From Adiantum capillus-veneris (lineage: Eukaryota; Streptophyta; Polypodiopsida; Polypodiales; Pteridaceae), in assembly GCA_014529385.2 (NCBI GenBank), contig CM043967.1, positions 5,225,001-5,289,000 of the forward strand: DNA of 64,000 nt, written 5' to 3'. The notes under the pieces are model-generated. The model ran no database searches and was not told the DNA's origin. It saw only the letters and a list, made by a program, of their open reading frames with translations. Numbering within the stretch: position 1 is the first letter of the stretch; each line of letters opens with the position of its first letter. Shown here piece after piece: positions 34,894-46,936 of the stretch. The translations under genes and the position numbers were made by a program.

Positions 34894-35820
34894 TTTCTCA
34901 AAGAGTGAGCCTTGTGTGGATTTCGGTGAAGATGCAGAGCACAGGAACTCGAAATCACACTATGGCTGGTAGGACGAGCGACACCAGGAAAGAGGGTTCC
35001 TCTTCACAGGACAGACAGACTGTTCATCCTCTAGTGTTTGAGGTTGGCGAGAGTTCACAATTGAGGCTGGCGAGAGTTCACGACCACCATTGTCTGTGCC
35101 TTTTGTTGATGTGAATGCTCCACAAGTTCAAGGGTTTATGGTTGGGCAACTAGACGAGGACGCGTTCGAGACAGTTGGTTGCTGCTATGAATGTGTTTTC
35201 TCGGTTGGTGCAGAGTCCTAGGTTTATGGAATTTCTCCAAGCGTCACTAGTCTCACATAGACAAGGAAACTTTCTCATGCAGGAGAGCCCGTTGAGGCTC
35301 AAGCCCAGGTCCCTTATGCGTCCCAACAAGGCAAGGAGCACTCGCATGTTGCGGAGTCAGTTGGGGCTCCAAGGCCAACTCCTGTTGTCCACGAACAAGT
35401 GGTCAAAACGCAAGTTCCACGGGCTTTGCCAATTCACTCAGCCACCTTCGGAATCCAAATGTTGGTTAACATGGACAGGAACCAGTCTCTAGGCTATGCA
35501 GCAGGGTTTTCCGCCATCCACAGTACATCCTGGGTATTTCGGGGCTCTAGATTTGTGTTCAAAGCATAGCTGGTTATGCGCCTGGAAACCAGCAAATTGT
35601 TGCTAGGAACAGTCTTTGGGGCATGAAACCAAACCCCATATATGGTAAGATTGGCATGCGGTAAGGGTTTCAATGCCATCAGGGCCAGTTTGGGGTGCCA
35701 TAGGGCAATTTTGGTATCGCTGGTTTTTCTGACCAGCAAGCAAATATGACACCAGTGACTCGGAATGTCCATGGCCAAGGGGCGCCGATGATCCCTATTA
35801 CAGTGCCCATGTTGTAGACA
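34894..35820 (+). pseudogene. Element K gag N-terminal half
   Basis: ATG at 34962 (ATGGCTGGTAGGACGAGC), then GSSSQD, a VPFVDVNAPQVQGFMVGQLDED-like stretch in shifting frames, the CSQSLVQSPRFMEFLQ-equivalent, and FGVP followed by a stop and NFGIAGFS at about 35690. It aligns along its length with the gag start of element A (54983-55830). At the homologous site it reads GGCAATTTTGG, without the extra base of element A. It is cut at about 35820 by LTR-G. Confidence 0.78.
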
Positions 35821-35825
35821 CTTTT

Positions 35826-36800
35826 TGTCACGTGCACATCTAACCCTATGTGCATGTGGACAAGCTGTACCTACTTCTAGGGTTTAAGTAGCCTAGGAAG
35901 TGTTCTGGCACCTTTGTGAGCCTGTACGCAGGACGTGCATGTCCAAGCACTTAGAGTACTTGTATACCCTCCAACTGCACAACCCATCATCACTAGCATC
36001 AGTACCCCGCACCTAGCATAAGCATTTTCACCGCAAGAACTCATTTTTCCAAACTGCGCGTGCCACCACTTAGCAGGCATTTTATTAATAAGTGACTTTT
36101 CATTTACCCTTGTTGGAATGTAGGTAGGGCAAATGGCTAAAGGACCTATAAAAGAAATCCTTTGGGCACCAGTAGAAGGCAAAGTAGCAATGAAGGAGCC
36201 TCTCAAGAACCAAGCAGTACCAAGTACCTAGGATCATCAGCACCATCAGCGTTTTTCCCATGAGCATCAGCGTTTTCAGCCAGCAGCAGCGCTTTGATTC
36301 CCTCGGCTTCCAGCCGTAGCACCCTAGCAGATCAGCCTTACCCTCGTCGCAGTCGCCCTTTCCATTGTGGCCAAGACAGCGTTTTCAGCTTTCAGCCAAC
36401 AGATCAGCCAGCGTTTTTCAGTTTTCAGCTATCGTCATCGTCACTGGCGACAGATCAGCCCATTATCTTCGCCGCCTGTTTCTGTTCCCATCAGCATCCC
36501 TAGCGTTTTCAGTTTTGAGCTGATTCAGCCCTTAGCCACGACCTCGTCATCGATATTGTCTTCGTCATCGTCGTCGTCAAGTACCACTACATCTAGAACC
36601 ATTGTACCAGACTTTGTGTGCAATCTAAAACAAATACCTCTCTAGAAATAGACAGGGGGGCCCTTGGAGGGGGGTTTGGGACCCCATCTAGTGTCGTCTC
36701 TTCTCTCTCTCTCTCTCTCTAGCACTTTCAGCACTATTCTCTCATAGTTTCCACTCTCTTTGTTTTGGTCATTGCACACACTCTGTTGCTAAATTGTCTT
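35826..36800 (+). repeat. LTR family G, copy 1 (incomplete)
   Basis: Begins TGTCACGTGCACATCTAACC and aligns with the solo LTR at 50267-51449 (CATGTGGACAAGCTG, GTGACTTTTCATTTACCC, then the CAGCGTTTTCAG-rich zone and a CT-rich R-like zone at 36695-36720). Alignment fades near 36800, where LTR-L-like sequence follows, so the copy is broken. Confidence 0.7.
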
Positions 36801-37628
36801 TATCTGACAGAAAAATAATTTTAAATGAATTATTGAAATTTTAAGTGAGGATTTTTCTCACCGGAGACATCCGAGTACAGAGTATTTCTATTGCGTCATT
36901 CAAAGTAATGATGGGAGCACTGTAACGGGAATATCTATAAGGCCACCGGGAACCCAAGAACACACCTCTTGTGTGTGTAGGATTGGAAGAGATGTTTTTC
37001 TATGCAGAGATTTCTTTCAGGAAATTGTTTCTGCGAGAACCGAGTTGCGTTTCGAGCGTCGAGACCTCAAAGGTAACGTTTTTCATGTCATGATCAATGA
37101 GTGTTTGTTTGCAGGTGTACTTCCTCTTCGCGAGGAAGTAGGAGCAGAGGAAGGCATGAGCCTTTACAAGAGAAAAAGCACTCTGAGGAACTAGAGCCAA
37201 ATCAGCCAAAGGGTTTCGTACCCGAGTTTTGGGAAGTAGATCCACGGATCCGAGAGAGGTAAGACTCGAGATGTGATCCGGAAGTTGAGATTTCCAAGGA
37301 AAGGACTTCACGTCCAAGAAAGCAAAGTTGTTCTGCAAGAAGAGGACTCTGGGAACAAAGTCAGAAAAGAGTTGTAGGGATGCTATGCCCTGAGTCTGGA
37401 AGGTGAGATCCAGAGGCGAGTACCTTGGTTCTCGAGGATTCGCAATAAGGATTAGGAGTTCCTTGGAATAGGGTTCTGTCCTAGGAATCGGAAGCTGAGG
37501 CTTCCAGGAACCATCAAGTCTTATTCTAGAACGAACGTGGTAATACGTTCAATTCAAGTGCTTGTACAGACTTCTCCTCAGTAATAAAGATACTATTACA
37601 AGGGGGGGGGGGGGGGGGGGGGGGGGGG
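36801..37628 (+). repeat. LTR-L-like repeat, plus copy, with G27 run
   Basis: Matches the minus-strand repeat at 25270-26060. Notable parts: TGTAACGGGAATATC near 36921, AATAAAG at 37583, ATTACA at 37595-37600 and an unbroken run of 27 G at 37602-37628, which could form a G-quadruplex. The minus-strand copy has a shorter G run at the same place. Confidence 0.55.
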
Positions 37629-37908
37629 AGGACCAGCCCATCTTTTGGTCCCCAGTACGGTGTCGATCTTCTCACTCTCTATCTCTCTCGCTCTCTCTCT
37701 ATTTCTCTCTATGTATCCTCTGGCTTCAGTATTAAGTGATAAATTCTACTTATCCAAGTATATTTTATATTGCTATGCGCTCCCGTTTGTGACATTCTCT
37801 CACTTAGTAAGGAAGGCTCTCCCTTCCTCTAAGTAACAGGAACCTTGAGCAGTCGCTGATCACGCATCTTGAGCTTACACCATCATTCACTTCCGTTGTA
37901 GATTACAT
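37629..37908 (+). repeat. LTR 3' end (family G-like) before an iMet-type PBS
   Basis: Ends GGAAGGCTCTCCCTTCC ... CACTTCCGTTGTAGATTACA, matching the end of the solo LTR at 50267-51449. It is followed by CGGTATCAAAG (37910-37920), a diverged initiator-Met-type PBS. Confidence 0.65.
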
Positions 37909-38817
37909 CGGTATCAAAGTTGTTTGGTAGTGTTCAGTATCATCACTCAAGGAAAGAATCACAAAGAATGACAAGATTTTTTTTTGCTTCTTGTGATCGC
38001 ACGTAGCCCAAGACTACTTGGGCGTGTCAATCCCTAATCTATGTTTTTGAACAGTGGAAAGTAACCCAGAAAAGAAGGGCTTGTCCAGCCTCCCCTCGTT
38101 CCTCTTTTCCACTCAAAAAGCAACCTTGGTGTGAGCGCAAGGCCCCCAAGGGTGCACCCGAAGGAAGGAGTTGAGCTTGGGTAAGAATAAAGCCTTCTTA
38201 AATGTAGATTGCAAGCCAAAAACCCAAGTACCAAGTACTCAAGAACCTAAGAACCAAAGAACCCCAAGAACCCAAGACCTGAGCGAATGGATACTTTGCG
38301 TGAAGGTGATGAGAGTGGAATTGGAGAAATAGAAGTCCCTACATCAGGAGGATTGTCTTTCGATCCTCCCCCATCCCCATCTACGCCTCGGATTGTACTC
38401 CAAACTCTATGGAGACTTTGGTCAAATCGATAATGGAGGTGATGCTACAACAAGAGACTCAATGTGCCGCCATGGATATGTGTCCCAAGTTTCTAGTCAT
38501 CATATAGATGAGTCTCACATGCAGTGTTATGGTCATGTGACTAGTCAACGCATTGTGATCTTGTTTGATTCGGGTAGTCTGCATGATGTGATTAGTGACT
38601 CATGAAGAGCATACGTTAGAAGCTCTTCCCATATATCCCATTGTGATCTCCGGTTTCGCCCTTGGCATGTACTCTTCTTTCACGTATGAATGTCCTAATG
38701 TAACAGTGTTAGTTCGAAATGTCGGTTTTCGTCGTAAGTTTGTGGTTTCTCTTTTTATAATCCACAAATTGATTGGAAAGCAAACACACTCTCTCTCACA
38801 CATTTGAAGGAGCACCT
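37909..38817 (+). pseudogene. Gypsy element F: PBS, gag start and protease relic
   Basis: PBS-like CGGTATCAAAGTTG at 37910. An ATG at 38289 opens MDTLREGDESGIGEIEVP, a gag N-terminus; almost all of gag is then deleted and a retropepsin frame follows: RIVILFDSGSLHDVISDS, which keeps a canonical DSG active site (about 38563). The frame breaks again after 38605 and the rest of the protease lies in the frame ending at 38807. Confidence 0.72.
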
Positions 38818-38900
38818 CCCGTGGTTCTTCGCTGTGACAAGAACATTCCGCCTTTGCCATTAATCTCTCACTCGCATGTGTTGAAAGAGGATAAGGGTTA

Positions 38901-39067
38901 TGTCCCGCTCTTCGGAGAGGGGATCTAGCCCAGACGCGTCCAGTGTCCGGGCGGAAGTAATTTGAACCCAGCCAATGTGGTCGGCCATTATTATAAAAGG
39001 GAGGCCAAGGCCTCATTTGCAGTTATCGACCCCACTGGCAGAGTACCAATGGTTAGCCTGCCATAGT
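38901..39067 (+). repeat. LTR family I fragment (167 bp)
   Basis: TGTCCCGCTCTTCGGAGAGG ... CATTTGCAGTTATCGACCC matches the first third of the LTR at 43142-43622, including TATAAAAGGGAGG. It interrupts the protease-RT linker of element F and has no visible TSD. Confidence 0.75.
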
Positions 39068-39100
39068 TTTATGATAAACAAGACTCGTTGTATATAGACT

Positions 39101-41976
39101 ATGTACATCACTCTCTTGTTTTTGTCAAGCAGGACATGCCTCATGTATTTGTTTCCCCTTTGTAATCAGATTTCTGTAAATAATGGTTTTGCAATACCAG
39201 TTGTTACTGCTTTGCAAATGTATAAAGATACAAAGTCTTCTGATATTGACTTTTATCAATGTGTACCATCTGCTTGGTTTGATTCATTAGTGCTTGCTAC
39301 TTCTGTCACTGAATTTCGTAAAAATGTTTTATGTTCTTTTGTTGAACTTGGGGATTCCGAGGAATCCAACCTTATCCGAGAAATTGTGACTAATTTCAAG
39401 GATGTTTTTCCTGATGATCTACCTCCTTGCTTGCCGCCTTCGAGAGGAGTAGATCATGGCACTGAGTTGGTGGCCGGTAGTCAGCCCTTCTCAAAGCAAC
39501 CCTATCGGTTTAGTAAAACCGAGGAGGACGAGATTCGGCGGCAGCTGAAAGATTATCTCGACAGGGGTTTTGTTCGACCAAGTAAATCCCCGTGGGGAGC
39601 GTCAATGTTACTTTCTCAAAAGAAGGATAACACTATGCGCTATTGCGTGGATTACAAGGGGTTAAATAAGCTCACTGTCAAGAATAAGTATCCGCTCCTA
39701 CGCATGGACGATTTGATAGATCGGCTCCATGGAGCATTGTATTTTACAAAGATAGACCTGCGATCAGGCTATCATCAGATACGGATCAAACTGGAAGATA
39801 TTCCTAAGACAGGTTTCCATACGCGTTATAGTCACTACGAGTTTTTGGTCTTGCCTTTTGGTTTGACCAATGCTCCAGCTACGTTTCAGCAGATGATGAA
39901 TGATTTGCTGAGACCGGTTCTGGGCAACTTCGTTGTTGTATTTCTTGATGACATCTTGATCTAGAGCCGAAGTTTGTCTGAGCACTTAGCGCATATACGC
40001 GCAATTCTCGAAGTACTAAGAACTGAGAAGCTTTATGCTAAGGCCTCTAAGTGTGAATTCTTCAAGAAAGAGCTTCTGTACTTGGGTCACATCATTACTC
40101 GCGATGGAATTCGCATTGATCCTGAAAAGTTGGATAAAGTGCAAAATTGGCCCATTCTGAAGAATGTGCGCCAAGTAAAGTCCTTTTTAGACTTTACAGG
40201 ATTCTTTCGCAAATTTATCAAGGACTACTCCAAAGTTGCTGCTCTGCTTACGCAACTTTTAAAAGGAGGGGTGAAAGGGCCGAAGACTTCGGGTTCTCAC
40301 CGTAAAGGTAACCCCCTGTTGTCTGGAATGAGCGTCTCGATGAGAGCTTTTGGACACTAAACCACTTGGTGACTACTGCGCCAATATTGCACATTGTGGA
40401 CCCTAGCAAACCGTTTGTGGTTGAAACGGATGCTAGCGACACTACTTGTATGGCTCTACATTTGTTGCATGGACAGATCATCACTCCTTGCGCTATGTTT
40501 GTGATCAGGGTGACCTCAAAGGCCGAAAGGCTAGATGGGTTGAGCTTATGCAAGAGTTTGACTTTGAGATCCGTTATAGAAAAGGATCCAACAATCGAGT
40601 TGCCGATGCACTCAGCAGGATTCCTGAGGTTAATGCCTTGTCTATGGCTGAAATCTCGACGGACTTCTATCTCTCTCTCCGAGGGCTATGTCGTTCCGAT
40701 GGCTATTTTGGCAAGATATGGAACGAGGTCGAAGCGGGGCATTACTCGCATAAAGGCTTGGGTGGTTCGGAGACCCAAGTGAGTCGTGCTGGAGAGATGA
40801 GACAACGACAATATTCCATTAGAGGTGGACTATTGTTCAGAAATGGAAAAGTATGCGTGCTGGAAATCGATGAGATTCAGCAAAGAATTTTGTGTGAATG
40901 CCACGATGTTCCTAGCGCTGGGCACCCAGGCATTCAGTGAACTTTGGCTTTGGTCAAGCGATATTTCTATTGGCCAAGGATGCGCTCTTACATAGAGAGC
41001 TATGTGAAGAGATGCGCTCAGTGTCAGGTCAATAAGGCAGAGCGCCTTAGGAAAGCTGGCCTGCTACATCCATTGGAAATTCCAGATGCCAAGTGGCAGA
41101 GTATTTACATGGACTTCATCGTTGGTTTGCCAAATACTAGTCGGAGCAATGACGCCATTTGGGTTGTGGTTGATGGACTCAAAAAAATGGCGAAGTTTAT
41201 ACCAACGAAGTCGACAATAAAAAGCCATGAGTTGGCGATTTTATTTGTTGATCAGCTTTATAAGCTGTATGATCTGCCAGAGGATATCGCCAGTGATCGA
41301 GATACTAAGTTCACTGGCTGATTTTGACGAGATGTGTTTGCTCATCTTCATACGAAGCTGAGTATGTCGTCTTCTGACCATCCTGAGTCCGACGGACAAA
41401 CTGAGAGGATGAATCAGACGTTAGAGGACATGTTGAGAGCCTATGTCTCTCACAGGAAGTCTGATTGGGAAAGGTATCTTCCATAGTTAGAGTTTGCCTA
41501 TAATAGTAGCAAGCATTCTACTACCGGATTTAGCCCATTCATGCTGATGTATGGATTAGAGCCTAAATCCCCAATTGCTATTGGCTTAGAAAAAGTCAAG
41601 GAACGCCAAGCTTGTGATTTCCTGTATGACATGCAAGAAATGCTCGAATTGGCTAAGGATAGTATAAGAACGGCTCGTGATCAAGTCACTACTTACGCTA
41701 ATCAAAAGAGATCTCCCAGGACTCTTGTCATGGGACAATGGGTCTATCTAAAGATACCCAAGGATTCCAAGACTATACGAATCGAAAAGCATTACAAGCT
41801 TTCAGCTAGATATTGTGGTCCGTTCTTGATCACAAAGAAGATTGGCCAAGTTGCCCATAAACTGGCTCTTCCTTCGACTGTTAGTGTACATCCAGTGTTT
41901 CGGGTCAGCCGCCTTAAAATAAAATTGGGCGAAGCCGACGTTGTTGTGCCCATCAAGGAAAATGATATGCAAACTG
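39101..41976 (+). pseudogene. Gypsy element F pol: RT, RNase H, integrase
   Basis: RT from about 39340: [61 protein letters not shown] with catalytic DD; a TAG at 39962-39964 replaces the usual Tyr after DDILI. RT continues through LLYLGHIITRDGIRIDP. The RNase H has lost its centre: ETDASDT at 40430 is joined to YGSTFVAWTDHHSL at 40450. DALSRIPE follows at 40608. Integrase shows the zinc finger (CECHDVPSAGHPG ... CAQC), YMDFIVGLP, SDRDTKF and [15 protein letters not shown], so all three catalytic acids are present, but stops lie at 40938, 41319 and 41486. SVHPVFRVSRLK precedes the chromodomain. Confidence 0.88.
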
Positions 41977-42948
41977 ATATACCTAGATGAATCCAGGATA
42001 TACCCAGATTCACCCTTGAAGGAAAGTGCAAGGTATAGACTCATGGTAGTCACCCACGAGACAATATAACCATCAGCTCCATCATGCATAGCATTGACTA
42101 AATACCACGACATCCCCACTAACGTCGTCAGTGCCCAATAGTGGGTGTAGAACTAGGTACAAACATATGCTCCCAAACACAACACACACCACACGCACAC
42201 ACACATGAGCATACATCAACACAAAGTTTAGCGTGCTGAGTTTCTGTCATGACTCCGGGGATCAAGGGCAGACTCAGCCATAATGAAGCCTAGCACTAAG
42301 AGAAGCGTTAAATTGGAAAAATTAGTACAAAAGAAAAGGTAGTTGATAGGGCATACGCACCACAAAAGATAGAAAGATTTAGCACAATATCAATTGGTCG
42401 TAACTCGAACGAAAACTTCACAATGTGAGGTCTGCATGTCCGCTATACGACTAAAAAATATACCTAGATGAATCCAGGATATACCCAGATTCACCCTTGA
42501 AGGAAAGTGCAAGGTATAGACTCATGGTAGTCACCCACGAGACAATATAACCATCACCTCCATCATGCATAGTATTGACTAAATACCACGACATCCCCAC
42601 TAACGTCGTCAGTGCCCAATAGTGGGTGTAGAACTAGGTACAAACATAGTATTGACTAAATACCACGACATCCCCACTAACGTCGTCAGTGCCCAATAGT
42701 GGGTGTAGAACTAGGTACAAACATATGCTCCCAAACACAACACACAACACACGCACACACACATGAGCATACATCAACACAAAGTTCAACGTGCTGAGTT
42801 TCTGTCATGACTCCGGAGATCAAGGGCAGACTCAGCCATAATGAAGCCTAGCACTAAGAGAGGCGTTAAATTGGAAAAATTAGCACAAAAGAAAAGGTAG
42901 TTGATAGGGCATACGCACCACAAAAGATAGAAAGAATTAGCACAATAT
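41977..42948. mobile_element. 972-bp insertion with terminal direct repeats
   Basis: It splits the element F chromodomain: the host frame ends MQT at 41974 and resumes at 42949. It is flanked by GCAAACTG on both sides (41969-41976 and 42949-42956), extendable to 12 bp if ATAT at the insert end is counted. Copies at 41977-42390 and 42458-42948 are direct repeats, separated by 67 bp; the second contains an internal 77-bp duplication. Ends are ATATACC...CACAATAT, without TG/CA or obvious TIRs. It has no coding frame, and I cannot assign a superfamily. Confidence 0.75.
42571..42724. repeat. 77-bp tandem duplication
   Basis: Two identical-looking copies of a unit starting AGTATTGACTAAATACCACG and ending AGGTACAAACAT within the second terminal repeat of the 972-bp insertion. 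Confidence 0.9.
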
Positions 42949-43141
42949 GCAAACTGAGTATATTCCTCGAGAACCAGCGACAGTTTTAGATCATCGTACC
43001 CGTCATTTGCGCCAAAAGGCTTATGACGAGTACTTAATTAAATGGAAGGGTCAATCTGAAAGGTTTGCTACTTGGGAACCACTTAGAGCTTTAAAAGCTC
43101 AGTATCCCCACTTCATTGATGAGGACATCAATGGTATGCTA
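42949..43141 (+). pseudogene. Element F chromodomain
   Basis: REPATVLDHRTRHLRQKAYD, EYLIKWKGQ, ATWEPL and a YPHFIDEDI end form a readable chromodomain, with the conserved Y-x-x-K-W-K-G and W-E-P pattern. Chromodomains of chromoviruses bind modified histones and guide integration. This one is intact apart from the insertion upstream. Confidence 0.85.
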
Positions 43142-43622
43142 TGTCCCGCTCTTAGGAGAGGGGATCTAGCCCAGACACCATCATGATGGGCGTCCAGTGT
43201 CCAAGCGGACGTAGTGTGAACCCAGCCAGTGTGGTCGGCCATTATTATAAAAGGGAGGCCAAGGCCTCATTTGCAGTTATCGACCCCCACTGGCAGAGTG
43301 CCACTGGTTAGCCCGCGAGGCTAGGAGTGCGCGAGGTCACCTCGAGGAGGTGAGGCCGAGTGGTATGGGACGCTCGGTCTTATAGGTGCACGCCTACGTC
43401 CTCGGACGCTGACCCCACCACGGGGGGGGCTGCCAGATGGTGGCTATGGTCTTACAGGTGCACACCTACGTCCTCGGACGCTGGCCCCAGCACGGAGGGA
43501 GTTGTCGGATGGTGGCTATGGTCGGGTGGTTCGTCCGACGCTTGTCTGTAGGCGGCAGTCCATGTAGCCGGGAGATCCACTCCATGCGTTCGTTTCAATA
43601 ATACACGCAATCTCATTGTCTA
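43142..43622 (+). repeat. LTR family I, near-complete copy
   Basis: Runs from TGTCCCGCTCTTAGGAGAGG to CTATCTCAGTACA. A TATA box (ATTATAAAAGGG) sits near 43245, AATAAT near 43597. A ~78-bp unit built on GGTGCACGCCTACGTCCTCG is duplicated at about 43361-43520. It could be a solo LTR or the 3' LTR of element F; no convincing TSD or PPT decides it. Confidence 0.65.
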
Positions 43623-43662
43623 TCTCAGTACACAATCCCACAATCTAGAAAAGAATCAGTCT

Positions 43663-44130
43663 TTGCATCAAAAGGAGTCTCTTTTTGTCATTCTGTCTCC
43701 TACGAAAAAAACGCATTTTTTGCATGATAGAACTGTGATTGTTCGTAAGGATCATCAAGCCTTCAAGTTGCTCCAATCTGTACCAAGTACACCTTGGGGT
43801 GGTCGTCAAGCTAGATGGCTCCAGTCTTGTGAGCAATATGGTGGTTTGGATGATTGTGTTTCTAGTAAAGCTAGCCTCATTGCAGATACGATCAGTCACA
43901 CAGGACAAATCTTGGCTCTCGAGTCGAGGTCCACAATACCCACTCAGGAAGTACTTTGTGTTCACATGATTAGTCAATATGCATTGTCTCAGTCTCTCAT
44001 TTGCGACGGTCTCTTGTATTTTCGTCATCGTCTTTATGTGTTTACTTCTCATAGGAACTCCATATTGCACGATGCATTTAATTCACTAACAGATGAGCAC
44101 AAATACATGAAGATCACTCTAGAAAGATAA
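43663..44130 (+). pseudogene. Gypsy RNase H/integrase N-terminal relic
   Basis: A 155-codon open frame with VIVRKDHQAFKLLQ (RNase H TDHQALKYL region, with T replaced), RQARWLQSCEQYG, ADTISH in place of ADALSR, then LICDGLLYFRHRLYVF and ILHDAFNS, the strand preceding the integrase zinc finger. It is a fragment of a third plus-strand gypsy lineage, different from element F. Confidence 0.7.
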
Positions 44131-44276
44131 AGAGTTTGAATTCAAGGACTTCACGATGTTTCACCATCGTAGGTCATGTCTCTTGGGTTTGCATGCTCAT
44201 TCCTCGACATGACACAGTCACAGCAAAAGCACGAGCACAATTGTCCATCAAGCATTGGCATTTCCGTTGTGGTTTG

Positions 44277-44843
44277 TGTAACAGACTTGGACACTCCAAG
44301 TCAAGAATCTACCGCACATGACAGGAATTCACTTCAAAACAATTCACAATTTGATTGCCCCAAAGACTGGCGCCCCTTTTGGTATTTCTTTTTGTATTAA
44401 ATCTGTTGCACAAAGTACAAGGGAGTGGGTGGGTCTCACTCTCAGACTCTACATCCAGATGCTCTCAGAAGTGGGACCCCAAACCACTCTTTTAAAGGTT
44501 TTACAAGGGATGCCAAAAGCAAAGTCCCAAAAGCTGTCCCAAAAACTGCCCTCACAAATCAAGCAATCATCTCTCAAGCCTTGGTAAATAAAGCAACTGA
44601 GAATAAAGCTTTCATTGTGTAGGAATTTCAGCCATTTCGTAGAATAAAGCAGCCTGATATGCATAGAAAAAGCAGCCGTACAATTCTGTCGTATGCAATT
44701 GCCACGTCATCCTGCGTTTTGCACTGCAATCTACGGGGGTATCTGTACGCTCTGCCACGTGTCAGCATTTGCAACGGGGTCAACATTTCAGCGAGGCAGG
44801 TATGTGTGTGTGTACAAGGCAACCACGTCACCAGTTTGTGCCA
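44277..44843 (-). repeat. Element H 3' LTR
   Basis: 567 bp, minus strand TGGCACAAACTGGTGACGTG to GTCCAAGTCTGTTACA. PPT at 44844-44858 (CAAGAGGGGGGTA on the minus strand). Core module at 44356-44393. The solo LTR at 20660-21367 belongs to the same family. Confidence 0.87.
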
Positions 44844-44858
44844 TACCCCCCTCTTGAA

Positions 44859-46930
44859 AGCATTGTAATCGCCCTCGATTACGCCTGTAAAACACACAAA
44901 GGCCATAAATTGTCTTAACACACACTGACTGTTAGTACCGACGCACTAGGAAAACACATCCAGCATATGTACCAATCGACAGTCACATCACACGACATCA
45001 CAGGACATCACATGACAAATCGCATTCAAAACTCATTCTGATCTTAGACCATGATTTATCGGCAACGTATTTAGCAATCGCATCTAGATCCAATCGGGAC
45101 CTCACAGATGCCCGATTGACTAATCCTTATTGCAACCATGTCTATCGAGACCGTTCAGACCAAAATGCTATAGTCATTTCGTCTATCAGTTCCTGCACTT
45201 AAACAAGTCAAGAACAAATCAGTATCATATTATGGGGAATTCCAGTTCATAAAGTCATACAGCACTGTCAGCTCACAGTATCCCTGAAACTCAAAAGAGA
45301 CATTAGTGACTTTAGTATCAAAAATCGAGGCAATCTGTTGACAAAAAGGTGGAGTGACTCCCCTCTTGTGCATACCCGCTGCACCAAATTTCGCCCAAGC
45401 TGAGTTCGGGGTTCCATTTAGAATAGACTATGCTAATCCAAATGCTTCAAGGTAAAGATTCACAATCTGAAGAGTATCTGCTAGGTCCTCCTCCTCCATC
45501 CACTTCGCATCCAATGCAGGATAGTTCTTGAATTTAACCAAGAACCGCCTTATCGCTTTACCCTTTATCTTTCTCTCTTTATGTGCCAATATTTGTTCGA
45601 ACAAGGATCTCCTCGTTTTCTTCCACTTCGGGTTGCTCATCAGGCTCCCTATCTTCGGGCACACCTTTAAAAGGCTTTCAAGAGACTCACATGAAAAGCA
45701 TTGTAAATTCTCCAAGTATCGGGCAGCTTCAGTCTCAAGGAGACATCATTTATCTTTTCGAAAATCTGGAAAGGTCTATAGTATCGCATACTAAGCTTTG
45801 GAAAAAGCCTCTCCTTTCCCTTTTTCTTTCTCAGGCGTGCCTTCTCAAAACGTAAGAGCACCCAATTGTTCTCCTTCAATTTCAAATCACGACGATGGTG
45901 ATCTACTGTCTTTTTCTGTCTTTCTTGAGATTTCTGCAAAGCCTCGCGGACCTTGGCAAAAGCCTTGTCCAAGTCACGCGTGTACTCATCGGCTTCAAAA
46001 ATCTTATCTTTCGTGCTTAGGAAGGGTGGAACCTTCGTAGCACCTTCAATAATCTCAAATGGCGCCTTCCCCGTCAAAGAGTGTATCGTGTTATTGCAAG
46101 CAAATTCCACCAAAGGTAAATACTTTTCCCATTGAGCTTCTGATCCCAGATGTAAGACTTCAATAAATCTAGTACCACTAAATTGGCAATCTCTGATTGC
46201 CCGTCAATCTGCGGGTGGAGCGATGACGAGAATTGCAATCACGTGCCAATGTTCTCCCAAATTGCCTTCCAAAACAAACTCGTGAATCTGGGATCTCTGT
46301 CGGAGACAATCGTCTCAAGCATGCCATGTAATCTGAAGATCTGGCCACAAACAGTCTCGCTAAGTGATCCGGCTTGACTGTTTTCTTCACTGGAATGAAA
46401 TGAGCTTGCTTGCTAAATCTGTCAATAACAGTCCAAATACCATCATGACCACTCTGTGTTCTCGAGAGAGTCAAAAATGAAATCCATTGCAATACTTTCC
46501 TAGGGGCGGGTGGTATGGGTAAAGGCTGTAACAATCCTTGTGCTTTATGTCTGTCAAACTTGACCTTCTGGCATACCAAGCAACTGTGTACAAAATCGTC
46601 CACGTCCTTCTTGAGTCCCGGCCAAAAGAAGTATCTCTCCACACCAATCAAGGTGGTAGCTATGCCGCGGTGACCCGTTAAAGGTTGACAGTGGCATTCG
46701 GTTAAAACCTTTTCCCTCAATGGTTGTGTAACGCACAATATCGTTTTCCTCATCAAGTAAGCATCCCGGATGGAATATCCCGCTACTATCTCCCCATTCC
46801 GTATCCGAGTGAAAATATCTGCAAAATCTGTATCTGTGGCATACTGATCGACCATATCCTTCAAGCTCTTATGATGAATCGCGGAAATAGCCAAAACCAA
46901 CGGCTTCCGAGACAAAGCATCTGCCACCAA
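44859..46930 (-). pseudogene. Element H integrase and chromodomain
   Basis: Minus strand: VADALSRKPLVLA at 46900, zinc finger (CHCQPLTGHRG ... CLVCQKVKFD), WISFLTL in place of the usual MDF motif (near 46470, with a frameshift), FSKQAHFIPVKK, then frame changes through IPDSRVCF near 46270. Integrase tail and GKAPFEI at 46050, [29 protein letters not shown], and a chromodomain ILAHKERKIKGKAIRRFLVK with KFKNYPALDAKWMEEEDL at 45430-45610. The 570 bp between chromodomain and PPT hold no recognised gene. Confidence 0.85.
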
Positions 46931-46936
46931 GTTCTT

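Noticed and set aside
39101-39340. Signal-peptide-like start of the frame at 39101
   Set aside because: It is the protease-RT linker of a gypsy polyprotein; the Met is incidental.
42391-42410. PBS in the spacer of the 972-bp insertion (TGGTCGTAACTCGAAC)
   Set aside because: The distance from TGG to TCGAAC does not fit tRNA acceptor and T-arm geometry.
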